Shown here: positions 16,087 through 26,373 of the stretch, in pieces
Layout: each line of letters begins with the position of its first letter
Numbering within the stretch: the stretch's first letter is position 1
The notes under the pieces: generated by a model
Database searches by the model: none
The model's input: only the letters and a program-made list of their open reading frames with translations
Told to the model about the DNA's origin: nothing
NCBI RefSeq assembly: GCF_000735045.1
Contig: NZ_JPOQ01000001.1
Location: 1 to 52,116 of the forward strand
DNA length: 52,116 nucleotides
Direction of reading: 5' to 3'
From: Ferrovum myxofaciens
GTDB taxonomy: Bacteria > Pseudomonadota > Gammaproteobacteria > Burkholderiales > Ferrovaceae
Position numbers and translations under genes: made by a program

Positions 16087-18126
16087 GTGGAAGAACTCAT
16101 TTTCGGTCGCCTGACCTTGCGCGAAATCCCCTATGACAACCCCATCATCATGGCGACTCTGGGCGGATCCACCATGCTCCTGCTGTGTATTGCATTCCTG
16201 ATCTGGTACCACGGGAAATGGTCCTATTTGTGGAAGGAATGGTTCACCAGCGTCGACCATAAACGGATTGGCATCATGTATGTGGTGCTGGCCCTGATCA
16301 TGCTCCTGCGCGGTTTTGCCGATGCGCTACTGATGCGTACCCAGCAAGCCCTGGCCGAAGGCAGCGCTCAAGGCTATCTGCCCCCGGACCATTACAATCA
16401 GATCTTCAGCGCCCATGGAACGATCATGATCATTTTCGTCGCCATGCCTTTTTTCATCGGCCTGATGAATATCGTCGTACCGTTGCAAATCGGGGCCCGG
16501 GACGTGGCCTATCCGTTTCTCAACTCAGTAAGTTTCTGGTTGACCGCCTCCAGCGCCGCTCTGGTCATGCTCTCTCTGGGACTGGGCAATTTTTCCCACG
16601 CAGGGTGGTCGGGATACCCGCCCCTCTCGGAAAAACATTATAGTCCCGGACCGGGGGTGGACTACTGGATCTGGGGCTTGCAATTGGGGGGGGTGGGAAC
16701 CCTCATGACCGGCATCAACTTTTTTGTGACGATCCTGCGCCTGCGTGCGCCCGGCATGACCCTTATGAAAATGCCGATCTTTTCCTGGACCATTCTGGTC
16801 ACCAATGTACTCATCATGCTGGCCTTCCCAGCCCTCACGGTGGTTCTTGCCCTGCTGGCCCTGGATCGCTATGCGGGAATGCATTTCTTCACCAACCACG
16901 GAGGGGGGAACCTGATGCTGTTCACCAATCTGTTCTGGATCTGGGGACATCCTGAAGTGTATATCGTGATCCTCCCCGCCTTTGGCATCTATTCAGAAGT
17001 GGCTGCCACCTTTTCCAGAAAGCGGCTCTTTGGTTACACTTCCATGGTCTATGCTTCCGTCGCCATTGCCATGCTTTCCTTCATGGTCTGGCTACACCAT
17101 TTCTTTACCATGGGGGCGGGGGCCAACGTCAACGCCTTTTTTGGCATTGCCACCATGATCATCGCCATTCCCACGGGGGTTAAGGTGTTCAACTGGCTCT
17201 TCACCTTCTACCGGGGGCGGATCGAATTCACTACCCCCGTGCTGTGGACCCTGGGTTTCATCGTCACTTTTTGTATCGGTGGCATGACCGGGGTCTTGCT
17301 GGCGGTGCCCGGCGCCGATTTCGAACTGCACAATTCCGAATTTCTCATTGCCCACTTCCATAACATGCTGATCCCAGGTGCACTGTTTGGCTACTTTGCC
17401 GGCTATGCCTACTGGTTTCCCAAGGTTTTTGGCTTCAAACTGGACGAAGTCTGGGGCAAACGGGCCTTCTGGCTTTGGATCGTCGGCTTCTACCTCGCCT
17501 TCATGCCCCTGTATGCCTTGGGTTTCATGGGTATGCCTCGCCGCCTCCTCCATTATGACAATTCTCATTGGCAACCTTATCTGGTGGTTGCCTTGGGCGG
17601 AACCTTGATCATCTTTGGAGGCATTCTGTGTCAAATCCTGCAACTCACCTTCAGCATTCGCAACCGCGCCCAGTTGCGCGATGAAACCGGTGACCCCTGG
17701 GATGGGCGTACCCTGGAATGGTCCATTCCCTCTCCCCCGCCTGCCTATAATTTTGCCCGGATTCCCCAAATCCATACCCGGGATGCCTTCCACTCCATGA
17801 AAAAGCAGGCACGCCACGCTGAAGAGGTCGATTATGAAGCCATCCTCCTGCCCCGTTCTTCCAGCCTGGGGCCCATCATGGGGGGATTGACCTTCGTTCT
17901 GGGTTTCTCTCTGGTCTGGTACCTGTGGTGGTCGGCCATCCTTGCCCTGGCAGGCCTTCTTGGCTGCGTCATTGTCCGCTCCTGGGACGAACACACCGAG
18001 GAGGAACTCTCTGCGCAGGAGGTTCGCGCCATCGAAACGGCTTTACGCCACCCCAATGCCTCCGTTTCCTACGCAGAAGGACTCCCCATCCAAAAACTCA
18101 CTTTTGAGAGACACCCCTTGCCATGA
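16087..18126 (+). CDS. cyoB: Cytochrome bo3 quinol oxidase subunit I
   Basis: The catalytic heme-copper subunit. The 679-residue polytopic protein has all metal ligands: a heme b His in [17 protein letters not shown], the Cu(B) Tyr-linked His in [15 protein letters not shown], the His pair in [10 protein letters not shown] and heme ligands in [10 protein letters not shown], plus K-channel-type residues in the same helices. Length fits CyoB. It starts at a GTG four bases after cyoA, giving the standard short N-terminus [18 protein letters not shown]. It overlaps cyoC by four bases. It reduces O2 with electrons from ubiquinol while pumping protons. Confidence 0.97.
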   Translation: MEELIFGRLTLREIPYDNPIIMATLGGSTMLLLCIAFLIWYHGKWSYLWKEWFTSVDHKRIGIMYVVLALIMLLRGFADALLMRTQQALAEGSAQGYLPPDHYNQIFSAHGTIMIIFVAMPFFIGLMNIVVPLQIGARDVAYPFLNSVSFWLTASSAALVMLSLGLGNFSHAGWSGYPPLSEKHYSPGPGVDYWIWGLQLGGVGTLMTGINFFVTILRLRAPGMTLMKMPIFSWTILVTNVLIMLAFPALTVVLALLALDRYAGMHFFTNHGGGNLMLFTNLFWIWGHPEVYIVILPAFGIYSEVAATFSRKRLFGYTSMVYASVAIAMLSFMVWLHHFFTMGAGANVNAFFGIATMIIAIPTGVKVFNWLFTFYRGRIEFTTPVLWTLGFIVTFCIGGMTGVLLAVPGADFELHNSEFLIAHFHNMLIPGALFGYFAGYAYWFPKVFGFKLDEVWGKRAFWLWIVGFYLAFMPLYALGFMGMPRRLLHYDNSHWQPYLVVALGGTLIIFGGILCQILQLTFSIRNRAQLRDETGDPWDGRTLEWSIPSPPPAYNFARIPQIHTRDAFHSMKKQARHAEEVDYEAILLPRSSSLGPIMGGLTFVLGFSLVWYLWWSAILALAGLLGCVIVRSWDEHTEEELSAQEVRAIETALRHPNASVSYAEGLPIQKLTFERHPLP

Positions 18127-18743
18127 TCACTGCCCAGCCCCCCCTCGTCATCGGAAACATCGAGCGGGAACACCCCGAGCATGATTCCGTAGGTCTTGCC
18201 ACCTTCGGCTTTTGGCTTTACCTGATGACGGACTGCGTCCTCTTTGCTGCACTTTTTGCCACCTATGCCGTACTTCATCAGAATTTTGCCGGCGGGCCAA
18301 CCGGCAAAGATCTTTTCGATATTCCCTATGTCTTCGTCGAAACCCTTTGTCTGCTTCTATCCAGTACCACCGCCGGCTTTGCCCTGTTGTCCATGCAGCG
18401 TCAGGATCGTATTCGCCTGCTCTACTGGTTGGGCTTGACCGTTTTGTTGGGCATGGGTTTCATCGGAATGGAAATCCATGAATTCATCCGTCTCATGAGT
18501 GCAGGGAATGGCCCCCAGCGCAGTGGTTTTCTGTCTGCTTTCTTCACCCTGGTGGGGACCCATGGATTGCACGTCACCATCGGTCTGCTCTGGATGATCA
18601 ACATGATCCTGCAAATAAGGCGCCGGGGAATCACCGTTCCCATCCAGTCGCGCCTGATCCGCCTCAGTCTGTTCTGGCATTTTCTTGACTTGATCTGGAT
18701 CGGTGTGTTTACCCTTGTTTATCTCATGGGAGTCAGTTCATGA
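18123..18743 (+). CDS. cyoC: Cytochrome bo3 quinol oxidase subunit III
   Basis: The 206-residue product has five predicted membrane helices and the CyoC pattern [20 protein letters not shown] at the start of helix 1, AGFALLSM and [13 protein letters not shown]. Subunit III supports assembly and stability of the oxidase. ATGA overlap with cyoB and with cyoD shows tight translational coupling in the cyo operon. Confidence 0.96.
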   Translation: MITAQPPLVIGNIEREHPEHDSVGLATFGFWLYLMTDCVLFAALFATYAVLHQNFAGGPTGKDLFDIPYVFVETLCLLLSSTTAGFALLSMQRQDRIRLLYWLGLTVLLGMGFIGMEIHEFIRLMSAGNGPQRSGFLSAFFTLVGTHGLHVTIGLLWMINMILQIRRRGITVPIQSRLIRLSLFWHFLDLIWIGVFTLVYLMGVSS

Positions 18744-19069
18744 AAACATCTGTCCCCTCCCATGGCTCCCTGCGCTCCTATCTAGGGGGATTTGCCGCCT
18801 CCCTGTTCCTGACCCTGGCCTCCTTTGGACTGGTTCTCTATGGCCCCCACCTGGAGTCTTCGTTCCTGTTCGGAATACTCGCGCTACTGGCCATTCTCCA
18901 GATTACCGTGCAGATTTATTTTTTCCTGCATGTCGACACCTCCTCGGAACAACTTTGGCACCTTCTTCCTCTCCTCTATACCCTCCTCATTGTCATCCTG
19001 CTGGTGGGCGGCACGTTATGGATCATGCATAACGCCAACCTGCACATGATGTCGGGGATGGACCCCTAG
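18740..19069 (+). CDS. cyoD: Cytochrome bo3 quinol oxidase subunit IV
   Basis: The 109-residue product has three predicted membrane helices and the family features [16 protein letters not shown] and [16 protein letters not shown], with a typical CyoD length. Subunit IV aids Cu(B) binding and assembly of subunit I. It overlaps cyoC by four bases and ends two bases before cyoE. Confidence 0.94.
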   Translation: MKTSVPSHGSLRSYLGGFAASLFLTLASFGLVLYGPHLESSFLFGILALLAILQITVQIYFFLHVDTSSEQLWHLLPLLYTLLIVILLVGGTLWIMHNANLHMMSGMDP

Positions 19070-19071
19070 GG

Positions 19072-19974
19072 ATGAATACCCTCGCATTCAGAATTGCCCC
19101 GTCCCGACGGGATCTTTTGTCCCTGATCAAGCCGGGCATCGTGCTGGCCAATCTGGTTTCCGTAATCGGAGGATTTGGTTTGGCCGCTCGAGGACAGGTA
19201 ACCTGGTCCCTGCTCAATGCCACTCTCTGGGGTGCCGCCCTGATCCTCAGCGCCGGCTGTGTTTTCAACAACCTCATCGACCGGGATATCGACTCCTTCA
19301 TGCAACGTACCCGACAGCGTCCCTTGGCGCAGGGAAGAATCACCGCCCCTCAAGCCTTGGCATGGGGCACCCTGTTGTTGGGCAGCGGTACCTGGGTGCT
19401 GGGATGCCATACCAATCTTCTGACCCTGGCCGTTTCTCTGACCGGAATTTTTGTCTACGTTGGTTTGTATAGCCTGTATTTCAAACGTCATTCCTGGTTG
19501 GGGATTTGGGTCGGCAGCATCGCTGGAGCCATTCCTCCCCTGATAGGCTACACAGCAGTCACCCACCATCTGGGACCGGGGGCCTGGTTCCTGTTTCTGA
19601 TCTTCTGCCTGTGGCAAATTCCCCACGCCCATGCCATTGCTCTCTTGCACCTCGAGGATTATCGTCGAGCCGGACTCCGTCTCTTGCCTCTCACTCATGG
19701 AGAAGAAGTAGTGCGCCAGCGTTTGCCCTACTACATTGGCGCCTTTCTACTGGCCACCCTGCTGCCCTTTTTTTATAGCCTGACCGGACCGACCTACCTG
19801 CTCGTGATGCTGACTGTGGGGGGAAGTTGGCTGGGCATGACCTGGAAAACCCGTCATCATCTTCACCTGAAATCCTGGGCCCGGGGTCATTTTATGTTTT
19901 CGATTCTGGCCATCATGATCCTCAATTTCATGCTGGTGCTCGACCCCGCCATTCTGCTTCTGCGGGGCTCCTGA
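19072..19974 (+). CDS. cyoE: Heme O synthase (protoheme IX farnesyltransferase)
   Basis: This UbiA-family membrane enzyme adds a farnesyl group to heme b to make heme O for the oxidase. The 300-residue product shows the first Asp-rich motif NNLIDRDIDSFMQRT with the following RPLAQGRI, about nine membrane helices, and the second motif region WQIPHAHAIAL with EDYRRAG. It is the last gene of cyoABCDE. The 138 bases after it carry no gene and lead to glgP on the same strand. Confidence 0.96.
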   Translation: MNTLAFRIAPSRRDLLSLIKPGIVLANLVSVIGGFGLAARGQVTWSLLNATLWGAALILSAGCVFNNLIDRDIDSFMQRTRQRPLAQGRITAPQALAWGTLLLGSGTWVLGCHTNLLTLAVSLTGIFVYVGLYSLYFKRHSWLGIWVGSIAGAIPPLIGYTAVTHHLGPGAWFLFLIFCLWQIPHAHAIALLHLEDYRRAGLRLLPLTHGEEVVRQRLPYYIGAFLLATLLPFFYSLTGPTYLLVMLTVGGSWLGMTWKTRHHLHLKSWARGHFMFSILAIMILNFMLVLDPAILLLRGS

Positions 19975-20112
19975 ACAACACGCAACACGGGCCTGTGAGG
20001 TCCTTTCCAGGGGGTAAAGATCTCCATCAAACCTGTCACAGAATGAAACACTTCTGCTGAAATGCCGGGATTACCATAGGGTCCCCTCCCCCCTATCCAC
20101 AAGAGGTGTTCC

Positions 20113-22578
20113 ATGGCAAAACGTGCTTCGACCCCGCCCCTTCCCCACGATCGCCCAGGACTGGACAAGGTATCGCTCCAGCGCAGCATTTCCAATCACC
20201 TGCTCTTTACCGTTGGCAAGACTCGGGACAAAGCCTCTCGCCATGACTGGTTCGTGGCCGTTGCCCATGCCGTACGCGACTGCATGGTGGAAAACTGGAT
20301 TCAAACCCAGGAGCAGTTGCACAAGCACGAAGGAAAACGGGTCTATTACCTTTCTCTCGAATTTCTCCTCGGTCGGATGTTGGTCAATAGCCTTTACAAT
20401 CTGGGACTGCTCGATACCTGTCGGGAATGTCTGACCGATCTGGGGGTGGACTTCGAATCAATTCGCGCCGTGGAAGAGGATGCAGGTCTGGGCAATGGGG
20501 GTCTTGGACGCCTGGCCGCCTGTTTCATGGATTCCCTGGCCACCCTGAACTACTCGGCCTGTGGTTACGGCATTCGCTATGAGTATGGCATGTTCCATCA
20601 GGACATTGAAAATGGCGAGCAGATCGAGCGTCCGGATAGTTGGTTGCGTTTTGGCAATCCCTGGGAATTCCGCCGCCCTGAAGTCAGTTACGAAATTCAC
20701 TTTGGCGGCAAAGTCACCCATTACCGTGAAGAAGACGGCGTAGCCCGTTATCATTGGGTAGATACTGAGGTCGTCCTCGCTCTGGCCTATGATCTTCCCG
20801 TACCCGGACATGCCACCCCCACCACCAACAGTTTGCGCTTATGGTCAGCCAGGGGCACTCACGAATTCGATCTGCGCTATTTCAATGAAGGCGATTACAT
20901 GGAGGCCGTCGCCAACAAAAACGAATCCGAAAATCTCTCCATGGTCTTGTACCCCGATGATTCCAGCATGGAAGGTCGAATGTTGCGTCTCAAGCAACAA
21001 TACTTTTTTGTCAGCGCCTCCCTGCAGGACATCATACAGCGTCATTTGAACCATCATCCCGACCTGAGCATGCTGGCAGACAAAGTAGCCATTCAGCTCA
21101 ACGACACCCACCCCAGCCTGTGCATCCCGGAACTGATGCGCCTGTTGCTGGACGTGTATCACTGGGATTGGGATTCGGCCTGGGACCTCACGAACCGTCT
21201 GTTTTCCTACACGAACCACACCATCATGCCCGAAGCGCTGGAAACATGGAGCGTCGACTTGATGGAGAAGTTACTGCCTCGCCATCTGCAGTTGGTTTAT
21301 GAAATCAACCACCGCCTGCTCGAGGAAGTACGCCACCGTCACCCCGGCGACCCCAGCGTGCTGCAACGTCTTTCCCTCATCGACGAAACAGGCGGACGGC
21401 GCGTTCGCATGGCCCATCTCGCCATTGTTGGAAGCCATCATGTCAACGGGGTCGCCCAATTACACACCCAGTTGCTCAAATCCACGACCTTCGCTGAATT
21501 CGACGCTCTCTATCCCGGCAAGATCCTCAATGTCACCAACGGCATCACCCCCAGACGCTGGCTCAATGAAGCCAATTTCCGTCTTTCGGCCCTGCTTTCG
21601 GAGACTTTGGGAGAGGCCTGGAAAAACGATCTGTCCCAACTCTCGGCACTGGCCCACCGAGCCGATGATGAAATATTCCAGCAGCGTTTTCGCGCGGTAA
21701 AACAAGCCAACAAACAGGCCCTGGCCGCGTATCTTTTCCAGCGCCATGGCATGACGCTGGATCCGGAGACCCTGTTCGATGTACAGGTCAAACGAATTCA
21801 CGAATACAAACGTCAACTGCTCAATGTGCTGGGGGTCATCACCCGCTACAACCGCCTGCGTTCGGGACAGGGCGATCACCTGGTCCCCCGTACCGTCATC
21901 TTCAGCGGCAAGGCAGCTCCTGGCTACGCCGCTGCCAAACGTATCATCGCCCTGATCCATGCCGTGGCTGAAGTCATCAATAACGACCCTCTGGTCCATG
22001 ATCGACTCAAGGTCGTCTTCATTCCCAACTACAATGTCACCATTGCCTTGCGTCTCATTCCTGCCGCCGAACTGTCAGAACAAATCTCCACCGCCGGTAC
22101 CGAGGCCTCGGGAACGGGCAACATGAAACTGGCACTCAATGGTGCGCTCACACTGGGAACCCTGGATGGAGCCAATATCGAGATTGGACAGGCCGTAGGA
22201 TGGGACAACTTCTTCGTATTCGGCGAGACTACCGAACAGATCGCCCAACTTCAAAAAACCGGTTACCACCCGCAGGAATTGGTCCATACCCACGAGGAGT
22301 TACGTCAGGTACTGGACATGATCACCCAGGGGTATTTTTCGCCGGATCAACCCCATCGCTTCGCCCCCATCGTGGAAGAACTCACCACCCGCGACCGCTT
22401 CTTCCTGCTGGCGGATTACGAAGCTTATATTGCCGCCCAGGAACGGGTGGATGATGTTTACCGCAATCCCACGGAATGGACACGCCGCTCCATTCTCAAT
22501 GTCGCCCACATGGGGGTTTTCTCCAGCGACCGATGTATTCAGGAATATGCCCGGAATATCTGGCATCTGAACGACTGA
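20113..22578 (+). CDS. glgP: Glycogen/starch/alpha-glucan phosphorylase
   Basis: Releases glucose-1-phosphate from glycogen ends by phosphorolysis. The 821-residue product is the usual length for bacterial GlgP. It has VYYLSLEFLLGRML, the DAGLGNGGLGRLAACF active-site loop, IQLNDTHPSL, VKRIHEYKRQLLN, and the pyridoxal phosphate lysine in SGTGNMKLALNGALT (Lys672). It is read alone after the cyo operon; no other glycogen gene lies in the window. It implies that the cell stores alpha-glucan, which would feed the pentose phosphate steps including transaldolase. Confidence 0.97.
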   Translation: MAKRASTPPLPHDRPGLDKVSLQRSISNHLLFTVGKTRDKASRHDWFVAVAHAVRDCMVENWIQTQEQLHKHEGKRVYYLSLEFLLGRMLVNSLYNLGLLDTCRECLTDLGVDFESIRAVEEDAGLGNGGLGRLAACFMDSLATLNYSACGYGIRYEYGMFHQDIENGEQIERPDSWLRFGNPWEFRRPEVSYEIHFGGKVTHYREEDGVARYHWVDTEVVLALAYDLPVPGHATPTTNSLRLWSARGTHEFDLRYFNEGDYMEAVANKNESENLSMVLYPDDSSMEGRMLRLKQQYFFVSASLQDIIQRHLNHHPDLSMLADKVAIQLNDTHPSLCIPELMRLLLDVYHWDWDSAWDLTNRLFSYTNHTIMPEALETWSVDLMEKLLPRHLQLVYEINHRLLEEVRHRHPGDPSVLQRLSLIDETGGRRVRMAHLAIVGSHHVNGVAQLHTQLLKSTTFAEFDALYPGKILNVTNGITPRRWLNEANFRLSALLSETLGEAWKNDLSQLSALAHRADDEIFQQRFRAVKQANKQALAAYLFQRHGMTLDPETLFDVQVKRIHEYKRQLLNVLGVITRYNRLRSGQGDHLVPRTVIFSGKAAPGYAAAKRIIALIHAVAEVINNDPLVHDRLKVVFIPNYNVTIALRLIPAAELSEQISTAGTEASGTGNMKLALNGALTLGTLDGANIEIGQAVGWDNFFVFGETTEQIAQLQKTGYHPQELVHTHEELRQVLDMITQGYFSPDQPHRFAPIVEELTTRDRFFLLADYEAYIAAQERVDDVYRNPTEWTRRSILNVAHMGVFSSDRCIQEYARNIWHLND

Positions 22579-22588
22579 ACCGCCGGAT

Positions 22589-22608
22589 CCCCGCCGAATC
22601 AGGCGGGG
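22589..22608. terminator. Hairpin between convergent glgP and neuC
   Basis: CCCCGCC (22589-22595) pairs perfectly with GGCGGGG (22602-22608) around a six-base loop, starting ten bases after the glgP stop and covering the end of neuC. There is no adjoining T-tract on either strand (a short one occurs 11 bases later on the plus strand), so it is a plausible but imperfect bidirectional terminator. Confidence 0.45.
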
Positions 22609-23765
22609 TCATGAAAGCGCTTTTTACGCGGGAGGGCCAGATGGGCAACAATATCCGCCATCAACTCTCCCGAGTGGCCTGAACCGTAGATCTGGCTCCC
22701 GGCGTAACTCTGTTGCAACTGATAGGTCAGGGCCTGTGCCATGGCCTGGGGTTTCCAGGGACTGTCGCGCACATTGCTGGCACGTTCCCGTCCGTTCTGA
22801 CGATCGCCCAGATTCACCACCGGTGTACCCAGAAAAGCGCATTCTCGAATCCCCACACTGGAATTTCCGATCAAACAGCGCGCCTGACGCAATAAACGCA
22901 GGAACAGGCGCCCCTCCAGATTGGCGATCATTCCCATGGGTGCAAGGGGATGATCCCGACGAAAATCGGTCACCGCCCGGGAGGTGGCCTCAGATCCCGC
23001 ATCACTGTTGGGGTTGAAAACCACGAAAGGCAAACCACTGGCACTGACCACCTGCAGGGTCATCATCATGTGGCGATAACTGGACTCATGCTCTGTGGTA
23101 TCCGCATGCTGCAATACCATGATGAATTCGCCCTCGAGATTGAAATGATCCAATCCCTCCTGTCCAACCAGCGCCAACGCCAGGTCATCCAGGGAGATCT
23201 GGCAGGCTTCCCGTGCCAGATCAATGGAAGGACACCCGGTTACATAGATACTGTCCGGATGTTCCCCCATGCGCATGAGACGCGCTGCCGCCTGGGCATT
23301 AGCTACCAGATGAATATCGGACAATTTGGTCACGGCATGACGCACCCGCTCATCGATATTTCCGGTGATTTCACCACCTTGCACATGGATCAGGGGAATC
23401 CCCAAATAGGATGTAGCCACTGCCGTACCCAGAGTTTCATAACGATCAGCGATGGTGATGACCCAATCCGGACGGGCGATCTCCAGATGGCGCGTCGTAA
23501 ATAAAATAGTCTGTGCCGTGGTTTCTGCCATGCGTCCAGGATCATTCCCCGGAACCAGGGTCTCCCCTTCCGCCGCCACATGGAATCCATCTTCACGGAT
23601 CAGGTCGGCCACCCGGCCATGTCGGTCCGAAAGTGCGGAACCGGAGCAAAGACAGTGCAATTCGACGTCTTCCTGTTGATTCAAAGCCTGCAGGGTACTG
23701 CGAATACGGGAATAACTGGGGCGAGCGGTAATAGCGACAAGGATTTTACGAGGGATGGACATCAT
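22599..23765 (-). CDS. UDP-N-acetylglucosamine 2-epimerase (hydrolysing type), NeuC-like
   Basis: The 388-residue product shows the GT-B fold epimerase pattern: ILVAITARPSYSRIR, VPGNDPGRMAETTA, the IADRYETLGTA motif, IHVQGGEITGNIDERVRHA, and a C-terminal CLIGNSSVGIRECAFLGTPVVN with NGRERASNV. Hydrolysing members make ManNAc or related amino sugars for sialic-acid-type nine-carbon sugars. I start it at one of two adjacent ATG codons (23765 or 23762), because the longer frame (23798) lies inside neuB. It overlaps the neuB-like gene by 20 bases. The exact sugar (sialic, legionaminic or other) cannot be told. Confidence 0.88.
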   Translation of the reverse strand: MMSIPRKILVAITARPSYSRIRSTLQALNQQEDVELHCLCSGSALSDRHGRVADLIREDGFHVAAEGETLVPGNDPGRMAETTAQTILFTTRHLEIARPDWVITIADRYETLGTAVATSYLGIPLIHVQGGEITGNIDERVRHAVTKLSDIHLVANAQAAARLMRMGEHPDSIYVTGCPSIDLAREACQISLDDLALALVGQEGLDHFNLEGEFIMVLQHADTTEHESSYRHMMMTLQVVSASGLPFVVFNPNSDAGSEATSRAVTDFRRDHPLAPMGMIANLEGRLFLRLLRQARCLIGNSSVGIRECAFLGTPVVNLGDRQNGRERASNVRDSPWKPQAMAQALTYQLQQSYAGSQIYGSGHSGELMADIVAHLALPRKKRFHDPA

Positions 23766-24789
23766 TGATTTCCAAGAGATGATCTTTGGGAAGCGCACGG
23801 GTCAACACCTGACCGAGAAGGTGATACAAATCTTCATAACCCAACCCGCCTCCCGGCTTTTTGAAAGCTAGATCTGAACGGGTCAGGGAATGACCGGCCG
23901 GCAGGTCTTGAGTAGTCACCCAGGATCGCCCAAAAATGGCAGGGTCAAAGCCTAATCGTTCTAGTTGCACTGATTTCAAAACAGGTGAGGTACGCATACT
24001 CCAGGCAAAGAGTGCACCGTCCACCAGTGCTTTAAGCCTGGTGGGAGTAAGGGAAGCTGGAACATCCGGTCCGAACATCCGTTCATGCAACGTCAAATGA
24101 ACTTCCAGTAGTGAGGCGCCCAGATAAGTCGCCACAATCCCTGGAACAGGAGATGCCGAATGGTCGGACAATCCAACCGGAAATGAAGGCTCCGCCTCGA
24201 GCAAGGTTTCCAGCAGATTAAGGCCCACTTCCTGCGGAGGGGTGGGATAACGACTGGTACAGTGCATCAGCGCCACAGATGAACCATGACACCGGAATTC
24301 TTGCGCCAAGGCCAGCAAACCCTCGGGGGCCATCAAGCCACTGGAGAGCAGGAGGGGTTTGCCGGTACGCCCTACCCATTCCAGCAGTTCCGGGTTATGG
24401 ACCTCGCCGGAAGCGATTTTCCAAGCCGCCATGCCCAAGGCATCAAGCCATTCACAGGCACGAACAGAAAAAGGACTGCTTAAAAACACCAGGCCATGAC
24501 GTTCTGCATGAAGTTTGAGTATCTTCCATTGCTCGAACGTAAATTCCATACGCTGCCAGTAGTCATAACGGGAACGATCCTGCAGGCTGAAAGGAACACG
24601 CCAAGGTTCGTGCACCGTACTTTCTTCTGCGGCCAAATGAGTTTGAAATTTAACGGCCTGCACCCCGCACTCGGCGGCCACTTCAATAAAAGCCATGGCC
24701 TGACCCAAACTGCCTTCATGGCTTTGAGCCACTTCGGCAATAACGAAGGGAGGGTGATCTGGACCGATATCATAGTCAGAAATTCTCAT
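23746..24789 (-). CDS. N-acetylneuraminate synthase-family protein (NeuB-like) with SAF domain
   Basis: NeuB enzymes condense phosphoenolpyruvate with an N-acetylated six-carbon sugar to form a nonulosonic acid. The 347-residue product has FVIAEVAQSHEGS, AVKFQTHL, FLSSPFSV, AWKIASGEV, ALMHCTSRYPTP, VGLSDHSAS and, at the C-terminus, the antifreeze-type SAF domain with RSDLAFKKPGGG. I chose the ATG at 24789, preceded by AGGA; the open frame extends further upstream without a site. It forms a two-gene unit with the NeuC-like gene. No CMP-transferase or other pathway gene is present in the window. Confidence 0.9.
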   Translation of the reverse strand: MRISDYDIGPDHPPFVIAEVAQSHEGSLGQAMAFIEVAAECGVQAVKFQTHLAAEESTVHEPWRVPFSLQDRSRYDYWQRMEFTFEQWKILKLHAERHGLVFLSSPFSVRACEWLDALGMAAWKIASGEVHNPELLEWVGRTGKPLLLSSGLMAPEGLLALAQEFRCHGSSVALMHCTSRYPTPPQEVGLNLLETLLEAEPSFPVGLSDHSASPVPGIVATYLGASLLEVHLTLHERMFGPDVPASLTPTRLKALVDGALFAWSMRTSPVLKSVQLERLGFDPAIFGRSWVTTQDLPAGHSLTRSDLAFKKPGGGLGYEDLYHLLGQVLTRALPKDHLLEINDVHPS

Positions 24790-25004
24790 GAAAGGGTCCT
24801 GTATGAGTGGTAATTTGTACCAGCAAATTATACCAATGGGCACTTTTGCGATTGTAACAAATGGTTCTTCCCGGTTAAGGTTCCTTTAGAAAAGCGAACA
24901 TCATGAACCCTCGATCTTAAGTCAGAATTAGACCCTCCGAAGCAAAACGGCCCCCGGTTACAGTACGCAAGAAGATCTCCGCTTATAATGCTTCTTCCTC
25001 CCTC

Positions 25005-25961
25005 TTGACCGATCTTCCTGTGACCCCAACCCCTCAGCCACACCCCTCCCTTTCGGGTTCTCTCTGGATGTTGGTGGCGGGTCTAAACTTCGCTCTGATG
25101 GGAGTCTTTGTCAAGTGGGGCGCACAGGATTTCAGTGCTTCGGAACTGGTATTTTATCGTTCACTGTTTGGTATGCTTTTCCTCTTGATCATGGCCCGCC
25201 AACCCCTCAGGGCCTATGCCTCTGTACATTGGCTCCGCCATCTGGGGCGCAGTCTGTCTGGACTGATCTCTCTCTGGCTGTATTTTCTGGCCTTGGCCCA
25301 TTTGCCTCTGGCCACTGCCGTCACCCTTAATTATACCTCTCCCATTTTTCTGGCAGCCATCCTGCGCTTCACCCAACCCCACGATTCCCGACCCGGATTG
25401 CTGGGGCTTCTGGGACTGGGATTCGGGGGGGTGATTCTGTTGTTACAGCCCCATCTGACGCCCCAACAGTGGGGGTATGCAGGAATTGGTTTACTGTCGG
25501 GCATGAGCGCCGGATTCTCCTACGCCCAGATTCGTAGCATGGCCCGTCTGGGCGAACCGGACTGGCGGGTGGTGTTTTACTTCACCACCCTCTCCACTGT
25601 GGTGACCGGTCTGGCCCTGCCCTTTCAACCTGCCCATGCCTGGTCCCTTCATTCTCTGGGCATTCTGGCCGGATTGGGGCTCTTTGCCACCCTCGGACAA
25701 CTGACCATGACACGCGCCTACCGCACTGGAATAACCTTGGTGGTTGCCAATCTGGCCTATGGCACCATCGTCTTCTCCACCCTGCTGGGGATGGTTGTTT
25801 TTACCGAACGTCCCGCCCTGACAACCTGGCTCGGCATTGGAGTGGTCATTCTGGCCGGGGTAGGGTCGAGCCTTTGGCGCTCGTCACTGCCCGCCAGATC
25901 CCTGCCAGCAGTTGCAACGGCGTCGGGGGACAGCCCGCCACCACCACGTCCACCGGAATGA
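25005..25961 (+). CDS. EamA/DMT-family transporter
   Basis: The 318-residue product has about ten membrane helices in two EamA repeats (about 18-145 and 155-290), with RSLFGMLFLL after helix 2 and the family-typical repeat ends YTSPIFLAAIL and ANLAYGTIVFSTLLGM. It should be an inner-membrane exporter or importer of a small metabolite; substrate cannot be deduced. The frame starts at TTG (25005) without a clear ribosome binding site, so the start is uncertain. The last 38 codons, Pro- and Ser-rich, run antisense through the 3' end of hyfI (116-base convergent overlap). Confidence 0.85.
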   Translation: MTDLPVTPTPQPHPSLSGSLWMLVAGLNFALMGVFVKWGAQDFSASELVFYRSLFGMLFLLIMARQPLRAYASVHWLRHLGRSLSGLISLWLYFLALAHLPLATAVTLNYTSPIFLAAILRFTQPHDSRPGLLGLLGLGFGGVILLLQPHLTPQQWGYAGIGLLSGMSAGFSYAQIRSMARLGEPDWRVVFYFTTLSTVVTGLALPFQPAHAWSLHSLGILAGLGLFATLGQLTMTRAYRTGITLVVANLAYGTIVFSTLLGMVVFTERPALTTWLGIGVVILAGVGSSLWRSSLPARSLPAVATASGDSPPPPRPPE

Positions 25962-26373
25962 CCTGACTGACCCCACCCAAACAGGCATAGGATTTTCCAA
26001 ACACCCCCCCATCGCGTCCACAGTCCCCCACCGCCACCACCCAACGGGGTTCCGGCAATGCCGCGTAGGTGCGACGCAGAGCCTCCTCCATGTGTCGGGA
26101 AACGGGACCGGTCACCAACAACAGGTCGGCATGGCGCGGACTGGCAGAAAAATGTAGGCCCAGCCCCGTCAAGTTGTACTGGGGAGCATTGAGCGCATGG
26201 ATTTCCAGTTCACAGCCGTTGCACGACCCCGCATCCACATGGCGAATCACCAGGGCCCGTCCAAAGCGCTGCCACAAAGCCTGTTGCCAAGTTTCTAGGT
26301 CAGCCTGCGGCCAGGAAAAGGGTTCACTGCGCACTCCATGGCGTAAAATCTCGTTCAAAATATTGGCCATCAT
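25846..26373 (-). CDS. hyfI: NuoB/HyfI-like small subunit of a hydrogenase-related complex
   Basis: The 175-residue product is homologous to the HyfI/HycG/NuoB family. It keeps the four cysteines of a proximal (N2-type) [4Fe-4S] cluster: Cys51 and Cys54 in GSCNGCELE, Cys118 in AVGDCGR and Cys148 in VAGCPPTP. In related complexes this cluster touches the active or quinone site at the large-subunit interface. Its ATG overlaps the hyfG stop (ATGA). It is the last gene of the operon and its 3' end overlaps the convergent EamA gene. The gene name reflects homology only, because the complex lacks a nickel site. Confidence 0.9.
   Translation of the reverse strand: MMANILNEILRHGVRSEPFSWPQADLETWQQALWQRFGRALVIRHVDAGSCNGCELEIHALNAPQYNLTGLGLHFSASPRHADLLLVTGPVSRHMEEALRRTYAALPEPRWVVAVGDCGRDGGVFGKSYACLGGVSQVIPVDVVVAGCPPTPLQLLAGIWRAVTSAKGSTLPRPE

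Noticed and set aside
17092..17994. 300-residue open frame on the minus strand
   Set aside because: Antisense to cyoB, with the low-complexity Gly/Gln/Asp composition of a shadow frame.
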